DNA of 64,000 nucleotides, taken from contig CANSEY010000014.1 in the NCBI GenBank assembly GCA_947646015.1, positions 34,748-98,747 of the forward strand. The letters run 5' to 3'. The notes under the pieces were generated by a model. The model worked only from the letters and a program-made list of their open reading frames with translations. It did not search any database and was not told where the DNA came from. Shown here piece by piece: positions 24,301 through 33,255 of this stretch (position 1 is the stretch's first letter; each line of letters begins with the position of its first letter). A program made the translations under genes and the position numbers. Origin of the DNA: an uncultured Bacteroides sp. (GTDB lineage: Bacteria; Bacteroidota; Bacteroidia; Bacteroidales; Bacteroidaceae).

Positions 24301-24993
24301 CTAATAGAAAAGTGAAAAAAGTAATATATTGCATATTATATTTTAGAGACTATTTGAGTGCAGGTATTGATGATTGCCTTTATCATAATGTTCAGTGATA
24401 AGTCTTTATTCTGTCATTTGTTTGTAGAAAGACTCGATTTGCTTTCCTGCCTGTTTTTTAATAATCTTCTGTTAGTTTGGAAAGATGGTTGAATTACCGC
24501 AAATATACGGTTGATTTGCATAAAATGACCGTATGGTTTGATGAAAAACACCGTATTGTTTGTGAAAAAGATGCGGATGAAGTAACCAAGAGATGCGGAT
24601 GGTGTTACTAAAAGGTAGGTATGAAGTAAGTAAACCATTGCTATAGTGTCATCATACCGATAAAACTGTCTTTATTTAATACTTTTAGTCTTCTCTGTTT
24701 TCTATTTCGCTCTTTGGAAAGTTTAAGTGCTTAATGTTGAAAATAAACAGAATCAATGAAAATGTAATCATATAGATATGTAAGTAGACTATTATTTGTT
24801 AATAAGCACAGGGTTGGATGCAAATGCTGAATTTCTGATATATGCTAATTGCCCTACAATCGCGAAAAAATATCAATAGTAGTATGACCGGCTAAAGAAG
24901 CTCTTCTTGATACATTACGAATTACAAACTGTCAAAAACAGACTTATCTTACAAACTGTCATTTTATACATGAAGAAAGATGGAAATTATAGA
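24301..24993. other. Gene-free AT-rich stretch
   Basis: No convincing gene on either strand; a 74-codon ORF inside it overlaps the repeat array and has no protein-like features. Contents: the 22-bp array at 24479-24632; direct repeats of ACAAACTGTCA near 24926 and 24952; otherwise low-complexity sequence. Confidence 0.6.
24479..24632. repeat. Degenerate 22-bp tandem repeat array (6-7 units)
   Basis: From 24501, units start every 22 bases (24501, 24523, 24545, 24567, 24589, 24611), each opening with AAA or AGA and holding an ACGG/CCGTAT/GCGGAT core. A 20-nt unit precedes them. Adjacent units share about half their bases. Two further intergenic regions in this window have the same period. Confidence 0.6.
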
Positions 24994-25043
24994 AAAAGGC
25001 TCCTGATGCAAATAAGTTGTCATTCGGATATCAGGAGCCTTTT
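24994..25043 (-). terminator. Terminator of the ppk-ppx operon
   Basis: A 14-bp stem AAAAGGCTCCTGAT with complement ATCAGGAGCCTTTT, followed by T-rich sequence on the reverse strand. It begins 7 nt after the ppx stop. Confidence 0.7.
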
Positions 25044-25049
25044 ATCTAT

Positions 25050-25976
25050 TTATTGAATCTGTGGTGTGACAGGTGTATTCATCTTCTGAGTGTACAGGCT
25101 GTCGATAATCCCGTCGGACAGTCCGATGGTAGGTACAATGATTCCGGTAGCTTTCACATTCGTAGCTACTTCCAGAAATATCTCCGCAGCCGGAACGATG
25201 ACATCAGCCCGATCAGGTTTTAGCTTATACTGTTCGATACGTTGCTCGGCAGGAAGAGCTTGCAATGCTTCGTAAATTTCACGTAGCGATTCGACGGGTA
25301 GGAGGGAAGCCTTTTTGTCTTTCTTGTCTGCCAGACGGAAAAGCTTATTGATGTTTCCTCCCGAACCGATGATGCTGATAGGCGCGTATTCCGCGGCAAG
25401 CCCTATGAGGTCGGTGCGTAAAGCCTCTTTTTCTTCTTCTTTCACCATGCCGCTGAGCATACGAACCGTTCCGATATTGTATGAACGGGAATTTTTCAGT
25501 TCTCCGTTACTGATCAGATTAATCTCGGTGCTGCCACCACCGACATCTACATACAGGTAGTTTTGTCCGGAAGCAAAAAGTTGCTCGATATGGTTGTCAT
25601 ATACAATGTGTGCTTCTTCTTGACCGTCGATGATATCTACGCGGATACCTGTTTTTCTGGCTATTTGTCGGGTGATGTCCTTTCCGTTGCGTGCGTCACG
25701 CATGGCGGACGTAGCACAGGCACGGTAATCTACTACGTCATATATCTTCATCAACTGTTTGTAGGCTTTCATCAGCCGGATCAGTTTCTTTTCTTTTTCA
25801 GCAGAAATAACTCCCATGGTAAAAGCATCTTCTCCCAGTCGTAAGGGAATGCGGATGAGTTGTACCTTGCTCATTAATTCGGGAGCGTTTTCTTCGTTTA
25901 CGCATTTTATCAATAGCCGCACGGCATTCGAACCTATGTCGATAGCTGCATAATTAACTTTCTTCATACTTATCAT
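25050..25976 (-). CDS. ppx: Exopolyphosphatase / pppGpp phosphatase family
   Basis: Removes terminal phosphate from polyphosphate or pppGpp. 308 residues hold only the two ASKHA-fold halves: AAIDIGSNAVRLLI (phosphate 1) and YVDVGGGSTEINLI (phosphate 2), with SIIGSGGNINKL late. The C-terminal HD-like domain of E. coli Ppx is missing, as in short bacterial PPX1/GppA proteins. The ATG at 25976 overlaps the ppk stop as ATGA; an alternative start is Met4 (25967). Synthesis and breakdown of polyphosphate are thus translationally coupled. Confidence 0.88.
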   Translation of the reverse strand: MISMKKVNYAAIDIGSNAVRLLIKCVNEENAPELMSKVQLIRIPLRLGEDAFTMGVISAEKEKKLIRLMKAYKQLMKIYDVVDYRACATSAMRDARNGKDITRQIARKTGIRVDIIDGQEEAHIVYDNHIEQLFASGQNYLYVDVGGGSTEINLISNGELKNSRSYNIGTVRMLSGMVKEEEKEALRTDLIGLAAEYAPISIIGSGGNINKLFRLADKKDKKASLLPVESLREIYEALQALPAEQRIEQYKLKPDRADVIVPAAEIFLEVATNVKATGIIVPTIGLSDGIIDSLYTQKMNTPVTPQIQ

Positions 25977-28090
25977 AATGTATTCTTGTATTTTCTATAT
26001 AATTCTTCTTGCGAACGGAAAACGACAGTGGCTGTCTCTGCTTCGGCAAGGGCAGGAGTGAAGTCTTTGCAGAGTGTGGAAGGCCGGTTTTCCCAAGGTC
26101 GGTTTTCTCCGGTACCGTCTACGATACGTCCTTTGGCCGTATCCCGATATCCGTAGCAGACAATTCGTTTTAAGTCTGCCTGTATTTCTTTGTCGTACAC
26201 CGGAGCCAGTACTTCGATCCGGTTATCAAGGTTGCGGGGCATCCAGTCGGCAGAACCGATATAATATTTTTCTTCTCCGCCATTGGCAAAGATAAAGATA
26301 CGGGAGTGTTCAAGATATCGGTCGATAATACCGTTGATATGGATATTTTCACTGATACCTGCGATGCCTGTCACCAGCGAACAGTTGCCGCGTACTACCA
26401 GTTCCACTTGAACTCCGGCTGTCGAGGCTTCGTAGAGTTTTTCTATAAGCGCACGGTCGGTAATATGGTTTACTTTTGCCAGAATATAGGCTTCTTTCCC
26501 TTGTTCCTTGTTCTTTATTTCCTTGCTGATGAGAGCAATCAGACGTTTGCGCATATCGTTGGGTGAAACCAGTAATTCTTTGAAATTGACGGGAGTGTAT
26601 GGTTTCTCAATAAAGTCGAAAACGGCATTCACTTCTCGTACCAGCGGACGATGGGCGGTCATGATGGTATAATCGGTATACATACGTGCGTTTCCTTCAT
26701 GAAAGTTTCCTGTGCTGATGCAGGCAATGTCTCCGTGACGGGTACCGATATGTACCAGTTTGGAATGAATCTTCAGTCCCTCCACTCCGAAGATAACGTG
26801 GATGCCTGCGTCCTGCATTCTTTTGCTCCAGTTGATGTTGGATGCTTCGTCGAAACGTGCCAGTAGTTCGATGACCACCGTTACTTTCTTCCCGTTTTTG
26901 GCTGCGCAGATCAGTGCTTTGATCACTTTTGATTCTTTAGCGAGCCGGTAAAGTGTCATCTTGATACTTTTTACTTCTTTGCTGATGGCTGCTTCACGAA
27001 GTACGCGGATGAAAGTATCGAAGCTATGGAATGGATAATGCAGGGAGCGGTCCTTCTGACGAATCAATGTGAGCAGGCTTTCTTTGCCGTTTAGTTCGGG
27101 CTTGAAAACCGGTTCCCAGACGGGATACTTTAAGTCGTAGCGACCGCACACCGGAAATTTCATCAAGTCTTTGAAGTTATGATAGCGTCCTCCTGCCACA
27201 CGGGTGTCGTTTTTATCCACATTCAGCCGGTCAACTAATCTTTTCAGTAAATCTTTGGGAATCTGTTCGTCATAAACGAATCGAATCGGTTCTCCTCTCT
27301 TCCGGCTTTTCACTCCTTTTGAAATCTTCTGAAGTACGCCTGTCCGCAGGTCGCTGTCTATCTCCATTTCCGCGTCTTTGGTGAATTTAAAGGTATATGC
27401 CTCGTAATCCGTATATTTCATGCCGACAAAAATCAACGGCAGACAATAGCGGATCACATCATCGAGAAACATCAGATATGTTTTCCCCTCCGAGTCCGGC
27501 AATTGGATAAAACGACCGTATTCTTCGGTGGGCAATTCGATCACTGCATAATCTTTCTCTTTTATTTTTCCTGTTTCGTCTTTACGAAGCAGGCGGATGG
27601 CGAGATAAATATCTTCGTCAGTCTGGTCGTCCAGCGGTCGGGCTCCGTTGAGGAAAAGAGGGGTGGTGGAGCCATTCAGTTTATTGCGATAGAAGGAGGT
27701 GATAAATGTCTTTTGGTCATCCGTCATTTCGGTGTCTTTGATGACGCAGATGTTCTCCTTCTTCAGTTCTTCCATGATGGAAGCGAAAGTTTCTTCAAAT
27801 TGTTCGTAGAAGTGGTTGTGTAGTTTGCTTATCTGCTTCAGTGTGCGTGTAGCCGTTTCTTGTTCTTTCTGTATGTTTTTATCTGCATATTCGATGATCC
27901 GGTTCAGCGTGGCTACGCGGACACGGAAAAACTCATCCAGATTATTGGAATAGATGCCAAGAAAAGTCAGGCGTTCCAGAAGAGGTACTTCCGGACGGGC
28001 AGCTTCGAGCAGGATACGCTGATTGAAGTACATCCAGCTGATGTCACGTTCTACATAAGGGCACTTCTTTTTTGTTTCGCTTGATTTCAT
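25973..28090 (-). CDS. ppk1: Polyphosphate kinase 1
   Basis: Polymerises the gamma-phosphate of ATP into polyphosphate. 705 residues with the four PPK1 domains: a helical N-domain (ERDISWMYFNQRILLEA), a head domain, and two PLD-like C domains. The autophosphorylated His is in STGNFHEGNARMYTD and the second PLD-like His in KIHSKLVHIGTR; ATP contacts include RFDEASNINWSKRM. The -7 box TACTTTTG lies 30 nt upstream. It forms an ATGA overlap with ppx. Confidence 0.95.
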   Translation of the reverse strand: MKSSETKKKCPYVERDISWMYFNQRILLEAARPEVPLLERLTFLGIYSNNLDEFFRVRVATLNRIIEYADKNIQKEQETATRTLKQISKLHNHFYEQFEETFASIMEELKKENICVIKDTEMTDDQKTFITSFYRNKLNGSTTPLFLNGARPLDDQTDEDIYLAIRLLRKDETGKIKEKDYAVIELPTEEYGRFIQLPDSEGKTYLMFLDDVIRYCLPLIFVGMKYTDYEAYTFKFTKDAEMEIDSDLRTGVLQKISKGVKSRKRGEPIRFVYDEQIPKDLLKRLVDRLNVDKNDTRVAGGRYHNFKDLMKFPVCGRYDLKYPVWEPVFKPELNGKESLLTLIRQKDRSLHYPFHSFDTFIRVLREAAISKEVKSIKMTLYRLAKESKVIKALICAAKNGKKVTVVIELLARFDEASNINWSKRMQDAGIHVIFGVEGLKIHSKLVHIGTRHGDIACISTGNFHEGNARMYTDYTIMTAHRPLVREVNAVFDFIEKPYTPVNFKELLVSPNDMRKRLIALISKEIKNKEQGKEAYILAKVNHITDRALIEKLYEASTAGVQVELVVRGNCSLVTGIAGISENIHINGIIDRYLEHSRIFIFANGGEEKYYIGSADWMPRNLDNRIEVLAPVYDKEIQADLKRIVCYGYRDTAKGRIVDGTGENRPWENRPSTLCKDFTPALAEAETATVVFRSQEELYRKYKNTL

Positions 28091-28118
28091 GATGAAAAAC
28101 CTGTTTATTAATTTTTTG

Positions 28119-28126
28119 CAAAAGTA
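28119..28126 (-). promoter_or_regulatory. -7 box (TACTTTTG) of the ppk-ppx operon
   Basis: Reverse-strand TACTTTTG fits TAnnTTTG, 28 nt upstream of the ppk start. Confidence 0.6.
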
Positions 28127-28262
28127 TCTAAGTGAGGTGTAATGGCTATAACGATTTTGTTACGAACTTATTACAATCTACGTTTGTTATTTTTATATGT
28201 GAATAGAAACACTTATATTCGCAAAAGTATTGAAATGGACTTCGTTAAAAAATATAGAATAT

Positions 28263-28841
28263 ATGAAAACAATGAATTACTCTCTGATTCGCATTTTGTT
28301 TGCGCTTGTCATAGGTCTGGTGTTGGTACTTTGGCCGAATACAGCAGCTAGTTATATTGTCATTACGATAGGAGTGGCTTTTTTGATTCCCGGTGTCATC
28401 AGTCTTTTTAGCTTTTTCGGACGGAAAAGATCGGAACATGAACCGGCTCCCCGTTTTCCTATTGAGGGAATCGGCAGTTTGTTATTCGGACTTTGGCTGA
28501 TTGTGATGCCTGAGTTTTTTGCAGACGTCCTGATGTTCCTTTTGGGCTTTATCCTGATCATGGGAGGTGTGCAGCAGATTGCCTCTTTGTCGATGGCCCG
28601 TCGTTGGACACCTGTTCCGGGGATTTTCTATCTGGTGCCTTCATTGATTCTTATCGCAGGTGTTATTGCGCTGTTCAATCCGACGGGAGTACGTAATACT
28701 GCTTTCATTATTATCGGTATCAGTAGCTTGGTTTATTCTCTGTCCGAACTGATCAACTGGTTTAAGTTTGCGCGCCGTCGTCCTAAGACTCCGGTTACGC
28801 CTCACGATGAGGATATTGAGGATGCTAAGATTATAGAATAA
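28263..28841 (+). CDS. DUF308/HdeD-family membrane protein
   Basis: About 192 residues from MKTMNYSLIR. An 11-codon upstream extension overlaps a probable promoter element (TATATTCG near 28213) and is less likely. Six hydrophobic helices in three hairpins are visible (ALVIGLVLVLWP, YIVITIGVAFLIPGVISLF, GSLLFGLWLIVMP, VLMFLLGFILIMGG, LVPSLILIAGVIALF, TAFIIIGISSLVYSL). This is the DUF308 repeat seen in HdeD acid-resistance proteins. The tail is hydrophilic (TPHDEDIEDAKIIE). The exact role is unknown. Confidence 0.8.
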   Translation: MKTMNYSLIRILFALVIGLVLVLWPNTAASYIVITIGVAFLIPGVISLFSFFGRKRSEHEPAPRFPIEGIGSLLFGLWLIVMPEFFADVLMFLLGFILIMGGVQQIASLSMARRWTPVPGIFYLVPSLILIAGVIALFNPTGVRNTAFIIIGISSLVYSLSELINWFKFARRRPKTPVTPHDEDIEDAKIIE

Positions 28842-28923
28842 AAAAAGAAGAGGACTACCGTCACGGTACCCCTCCCCTGCAAACTTAAAACAACCAACAA
28901 AAGAAATAGATAATTTCTATCTT

Positions 28924-28964
28924 AATGCTGAATGAAGATATTCTCCATTCAGCATTTCTTTTTT
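28924..28964 (+). terminator. Terminator after the DUF308 gene
   Basis: An 11-bp stem AATGCTGAATG/CATTCAGCATT followed by TTTCTTTTTTAT on the plus strand. It abuts the stop of the convergent glutamine synthetase gene and may serve both. Confidence 0.6.
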
Positions 28965-31152
28965 ATCTTACAAACAACAGTTCTCTGTATTTCGGCAGTG
29001 TCCACATCTGGTTGTCTACGATCAGTTCCAGCTTGTCAATGTGGTAACGAATCTCTTCCAGTGCCGGAACGATTGTATCGTGGTAAGCGATCGCTTTTTC
29101 GCGTTCGCTTTCGATCTTGTTCGCCACTTTTCGTGCTTCAATCATTGCATCTACGTGTTCTTTGATGAAGGCGGTGCGGTCGGCGATTTCTTCGATCAGT
29201 TCCAGATTCTTGGCAGATAGTCTGGCTGCTTTATCTGCCGGAAATAAGGACTGCATTTTATAGACATTATTAATCAGATCCGTCTGATATTGAGTAGCGA
29301 CCGGAATAATGTGGTTCATTGCCAGGTCGCCTAATACGCGGGCTTCAATCTGAATCTTTTTCGTGTAAGTTTCCCATTTTACTTCGTTGCGGGCTTCCAG
29401 TTCCTTTTTCGTCATCACACCGATTGCTTCGAACATAGCAATTGTCTCCGGTTTCAGATAGTTGTCGAAGATAACGGGAACACTTGTTTCACAGTCCAGA
29501 CCTCGACGGGCGGCTTCTACTTTCCATTCGTCGCTGTAACCGTTGCCATCGAAGTGGATAGCCTTACATTCTTTGATATATCCGCGAATTACTTCAAGGA
29601 TAGCGGAAACTTTCGGTTCTCCCTTTTCGATCAGAGCGTCTACATCCTTTTTGAATTTCATCAGCTGTTCTGCTACGGCAGCGTTTAATGCAATCATGGC
29701 ACTTGCACAGTTGGCCTCAGAGCCTACGGCACGGAACTCAAACCGGTTTCCGGTGAAAGCGAAAGGAGAGGTGCGGTTGCGGTCTGTATTATCAATCAGC
29801 AATTCGGGGATTTGGGGAATATCCAGCTTCATTCCCTGTTTTCCGCTAAGGTTGATCAGATCGTCTTTGGTACTGTTCTCAATATGATCCAATACCTGTG
29901 ACAACTGTTTGCCGAGGAAAGAAGAAATGATAGCGGGAGGTGCTTCATTGGCTCCCAGGCGATGAGCGTTGGTAGCGCTGGAAATAGAAGCTTTCAGTAA
30001 TCCGTTGTGACGGTAAACTGCCATCAGCGTATTCACTACAAATGTGACAAAGCGCAGGTTATCTTCCGGCGTCTTGCCCGGTCCCATCAACAGGATACCT
30101 GTATCCGTTCCCAGTGACCAGTTATTGTGCTTGCCGGAACCGTTGACACCCTTGAACGGCTTTTCATGAAGCAATACACGGAAACCGTGACGGCGGCTGA
30201 CTTTACGCATCAACGACATGATCAGTAGGTTATGGTCATTTGCCAGGTTACATTCTTCGAAGATAGGAGCTAATTCGAATTGATTCGGAGCTACCTCGTT
30301 ATGACGGGTCTTTACAGGAATACCCAGTTTCAACGCTTCAATTTCAAGGTCTTTCATAAATGCGGCCACACGGGTAGGGATGGCACCGAAATAGTGGTCT
30401 TCCAACTGCTGGTTCTTGGCACTGTCATGTCCCATCAATGTGCGTCCTGTCATAAGTAAGTCCGGACGTGCGGCATACAAACCTTCATCTACCAGAAAGT
30501 ATTCCTGTTCCCATCCCAGATAGGCAACGACCTTCTTTACCTCAGGATTGAAATAGTGGCAGACGGCGGTTGCGGCTTTATCTACGGCACGCAGAGCTTT
30601 CAGTAACGGTGCTTTATAATCAAGGGCTTCACCTGTATATGCGATAAATACAGTCGGGATGCAAAGCGTATCATCTACGATAAATGCGGGTGATGATGGG
30701 TCCCATGCGCTATATCCGCGTGCTTCGAAAGTATTACGGATACCGCCGTTCGGGAAAGAAGAAGCATCCGGCTCCTGCTGTACCAGCAGTTTGCCTGTGA
30801 ACTCTTCCATCATGCCTCCCTTGCCGTCATGTTCGACGAAAGCGTCATGCTTTTCTGCCGTACCTTCGGTGAGCGGTGCAAACCAGTGAGTATAATGAGT
30901 GACACCCATTTCGACAGCCCATTTTTTCATTCCGGCAGCTACTTCATCAGCGATGCTGCGGTCTAGCGGGGCACCATTGTCAATAGCGTCAATCAGTGCG
31001 TTGTATACCTTGCTTGGAAGGTACTTGAACATTTTTTCCTTGTTGAACACATACTTACCGAAGTATTCCGAAGGGCGTTCGGCAGGTGTTGCTACTTCAA
31101 CCGCTTTCTTCTTGAAAGCTGTCTCTACGACTCTGAATCTTAGTTTTGACAT
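28963..31152 (-). CDS. glnN: Type III glutamine synthetase
   Basis: Condenses ammonium with glutamate using ATP. 729 residues, the size of GSIII (about 700-730) rather than GSI (about 470). GSIII signatures include YTHWFAPLTEGTAEKHDAF, WDPSSPAFIVDDTLCIP, KTRHNEVAPNQFELAPI (metal and substrate site), NGSGKHNNWSLGT and RTSPFAFTGNRFEFRAVG. GSIII lacks the GSI adenylylation loop, so P-II encoded upstream probably acts by direct contact or on Amt. It is last in the operon with amt and glnK. Confidence 0.96.
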   Translation of the reverse strand: MSKLRFRVVETAFKKKAVEVATPAERPSEYFGKYVFNKEKMFKYLPSKVYNALIDAIDNGAPLDRSIADEVAAGMKKWAVEMGVTHYTHWFAPLTEGTAEKHDAFVEHDGKGGMMEEFTGKLLVQQEPDASSFPNGGIRNTFEARGYSAWDPSSPAFIVDDTLCIPTVFIAYTGEALDYKAPLLKALRAVDKAATAVCHYFNPEVKKVVAYLGWEQEYFLVDEGLYAARPDLLMTGRTLMGHDSAKNQQLEDHYFGAIPTRVAAFMKDLEIEALKLGIPVKTRHNEVAPNQFELAPIFEECNLANDHNLLIMSLMRKVSRRHGFRVLLHEKPFKGVNGSGKHNNWSLGTDTGILLMGPGKTPEDNLRFVTFVVNTLMAVYRHNGLLKASISSATNAHRLGANEAPPAIISSFLGKQLSQVLDHIENSTKDDLINLSGKQGMKLDIPQIPELLIDNTDRNRTSPFAFTGNRFEFRAVGSEANCASAMIALNAAVAEQLMKFKKDVDALIEKGEPKVSAILEVIRGYIKECKAIHFDGNGYSDEWKVEAARRGLDCETSVPVIFDNYLKPETIAMFEAIGVMTKKELEARNEVKWETYTKKIQIEARVLGDLAMNHIIPVATQYQTDLINNVYKMQSLFPADKAARLSAKNLELIEEIADRTAFIKEHVDAMIEARKVANKIESEREKAIAYHDTIVPALEEIRYHIDKLELIVDNQMWTLPKYRELLFVR

Positions 31153-31207
31153 AATACCTAATTTGATTTGTTGTTAAATATGTTAGAGTAAAAATTCCTT
31201 TTTTAGC

Positions 31208-32665
31208 TTAGTTATAAGCAGATTCTCCGTGTTCGTAGATGTCGAGACCTTCTTCTTCGACACGTGCCGGAACGCGAAGTCCGTGAATCTTGTCGAGTAC
31301 TTTGAAGATAATGAATCCCATACCTGCCGCCCAGACTCCGACAACAACCGCACCGAAAAGCTGGGCACCCAAAAAGCCGGCTCCATGTCCGTAGAACAAC
31401 CCTTCACTGGTAGAAAACAATCCTGTGAGCACTGTTCCCAAGAAACCACAAACCCCGTGTACGGAAGAAGCACCGACAGGATCGTCAATCTTCAATACCT
31501 TGTCAATAAAGTCGACTGCAAATATCATGACTACACCACAAATGGCACCGATTAATACCGCTCCTGAGGGAGCTACAGCGTCACATCCGGCTGTGATACC
31601 TACCAAACCTGCCAAAACACCATTCAGTGTCAGTGATAAAGACGGTTTGCCATATTTCATCCAGCTCATCGCCAGTGCAAAGAAGCCACCGGCACAAGCC
31701 GCCAGATTTGTTGTCAGAAATACATGTGAGATGGCCATTGCATCCGCTTCGGTACTTGCTGCCAACTGTGATCCGGGGTTGAATCCGAACCATCCGAACC
31801 AAAGGATAAATACACCCAGTGCGGCAACTGTCAGGTTGTGTCCCGGAATAGCTCTTGACTTACCGTCTTTGCCATATTTACCGATACGGGGACCAAGAAT
31901 AGCAGCGCCTACCAAAGCAATCCAACCACCAACGGAGTGGACAATCGTTGAACCTGCAAAGTCATGGAATGTCGTTCCGAAAAGATTCATCATGAACGAA
32001 CCTTCTTCTCCGTTCATCAGCCAGCCGCCACCCCATGTCCAGTGACCGGAAATTGGGTAAATTAGTACACTGATAAAGATAGTATAGACCAGATACATGG
32101 AGAACTTGGTGCGTTCCGCCATCGCTCCCGATACAATCGTGGCTGCCGTTGCGCAGAATACTGTCTGAAAAACCAGAAATCCTTCTCTGGGTAAATCACT
32201 GTCGAGGAATGACAGATCAAAGAAGTGTGGCATTCCGATGAGACCTCCCGCACCAAACATCAGACCGAAACCGATGAACCAGTAGAGCAAGGAACCAAAC
32301 ATGAAATCCACAAAGTTCTTCATCAAAATGTTGGCGGTATTCTTGACTCTGGTAAAACCCGCCTCAACCAATGCAAACCCCGGCTGCATAAAAAATACGA
32401 GCATTGCCGCAAGCAGCATCCAGACTGTATTCAATCCTAATGCCAGTTCCCCGATTGTATCGGGAGTTGTTTCGGCAGAAGCAGTGGCGGTTTCAGCAAT
32501 TTCAGGTGTAGTTTTGACTTCAGTAATTGTCTCCGTAGTTGTCATAAAAGTATCTGCATCAACTGCTTCCTGTGCAAAAGCACTGGTTGCGAAACAGCAG
32601 AAAATGAACATAGCAGTGGCTATCCACAGCTTTGTGAAGCTGTGTCTCTTATATGTTTTATCCAT
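31208..32665 (-). CDS. amt: Ammonium transporter
   Basis: 485 residues. A signal-peptide-like helix (residues ~12-32) and a Thr/Glu-rich linker (~33-70) precede the 11-helix Amt core. Pore and gate elements are visible: SMAERTKFSMYLVY, GWIALVGAAILGPRIGKYG, GHNLTVAALGVFILWFGWFG and GVCGFLGTVLTGLF with a pore His. The signal-plus-linker N-terminus is longer than in E. coli AmtB. It lies between glnK and GSIII. Confidence 0.95.
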   Translation of the reverse strand: MDKTYKRHSFTKLWIATAMFIFCCFATSAFAQEAVDADTFMTTTETITEVKTTPEIAETATASAETTPDTIGELALGLNTVWMLLAAMLVFFMQPGFALVEAGFTRVKNTANILMKNFVDFMFGSLLYWFIGFGLMFGAGGLIGMPHFFDLSFLDSDLPREGFLVFQTVFCATAATIVSGAMAERTKFSMYLVYTIFISVLIYPISGHWTWGGGWLMNGEEGSFMMNLFGTTFHDFAGSTIVHSVGGWIALVGAAILGPRIGKYGKDGKSRAIPGHNLTVAALGVFILWFGWFGFNPGSQLAASTEADAMAISHVFLTTNLAACAGGFFALAMSWMKYGKPSLSLTLNGVLAGLVGITAGCDAVAPSGAVLIGAICGVVMIFAVDFIDKVLKIDDPVGASSVHGVCGFLGTVLTGLFSTSEGLFYGHGAGFLGAQLFGAVVVGVWAAGMGFIIFKVLDKIHGLRVPARVEEEGLDIYEHGESAYN

Positions 32666-32747
32666 AATGATTATCTTATTTAATACCTGTTTTTATAATA
32701 TTATCATCCGAAAGGAAATCTGGCCCCGGCACCTTGCCGGTTGCCGG

Positions 32748-33104
32748 TTATCGTTCCTGTTCGGCGTTATAGAGAGCGATGTCGCCACGTTCGGCGGTGC
32801 GGATGCGGATGGCGTCCTCGATAGGAATGACGAAAATGCGTCCGTCACCGATCTCTCCGGTTTGTGCGGCTTTGATGATAGCCTGTACGGTCTTTTCTGC
32901 ATTTTTGTCGCGTACTACAATAGAAACCAGAATACGTTCGATGGTGCTGGTATCATATACCACTCCACGATAGATACGTCCTTGCCGTGCTTTACCGATC
33001 CCTCTTACATCGTAGTAAGAGAACCATTCAATGTCCGCTTCGAGCAGAGCGTCTTTCACGTCCTCGAATTTGGTTTTACGGATGATAGCTTCAATCTTTT
33101 TCAT
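32748..33104 (-). CDS. glnK: P-II nitrogen regulatory protein
   Basis: 118 residues, the small trimeric sensor of ATP/ADP and 2-oxoglutarate that blocks Amt. It opens MKKIEAIIRKTKFEDVKDAL. The T-loop reads RGIGKARQGRIYRGVVYDTS and retains the Tyr at the uridylylation position (YRGVVY), while the loop beyond it diverges from the E. coli MVDFLPK. The B-loop is TGEIGDGRIFVIP. It lies immediately upstream of amt, the usual partner. No GlnD is visible in this window. Confidence 0.94.
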   Translation of the reverse strand: MKKIEAIIRKTKFEDVKDALLEADIEWFSYYDVRGIGKARQGRIYRGVVYDTSTIERILVSIVVRDKNAEKTVQAIIKAAQTGEIGDGRIFVIPIEDAIRIRTAERGDIALYNAEQER

Positions 33105-33132
33105 ATACCTTAAATATTAGTGTTGACCTGTA

Positions 33133-33226
33133 AAAAGAAGAGGTATAGGGAGGTGGCAGCCATCGCAGGTTACCATACAACAAACCGATAAAATCTAAAC
33201 TCTAACTACCTTCCTGTTCCCTATAC
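33133..33226 (-). terminator. Hairpin between the outer-membrane protein gene and glnK (possible attenuator)
   Basis: Nine bases GTATAGGGA (33143-33151) pair with TCCCTATAC (33218-33226) around a 66-nt loop. The reverse strand continues CTCTTCTTTTTAC. It could separate glnK expression from the upstream gene. Confidence 0.4.
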
Positions 33227-33255
33227 GCTCTTTGACTATATAAACTCTCTCTCTC

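Noticed and set aside
24479-24632. CRISPR array
   Set aside because: Units are contiguous 22-mers with divergence spread along the whole unit and no alternating conserved repeat and unique spacer; no cas gene is nearby. The same holds for 39701-39788 and 54554-54641.
24414-24638. 74-codon reverse-strand ORF as a gene
   Set aside because: It lies across the 22-bp repeat array, has no ribosome site or promoter, and its protein has no domain-like features.
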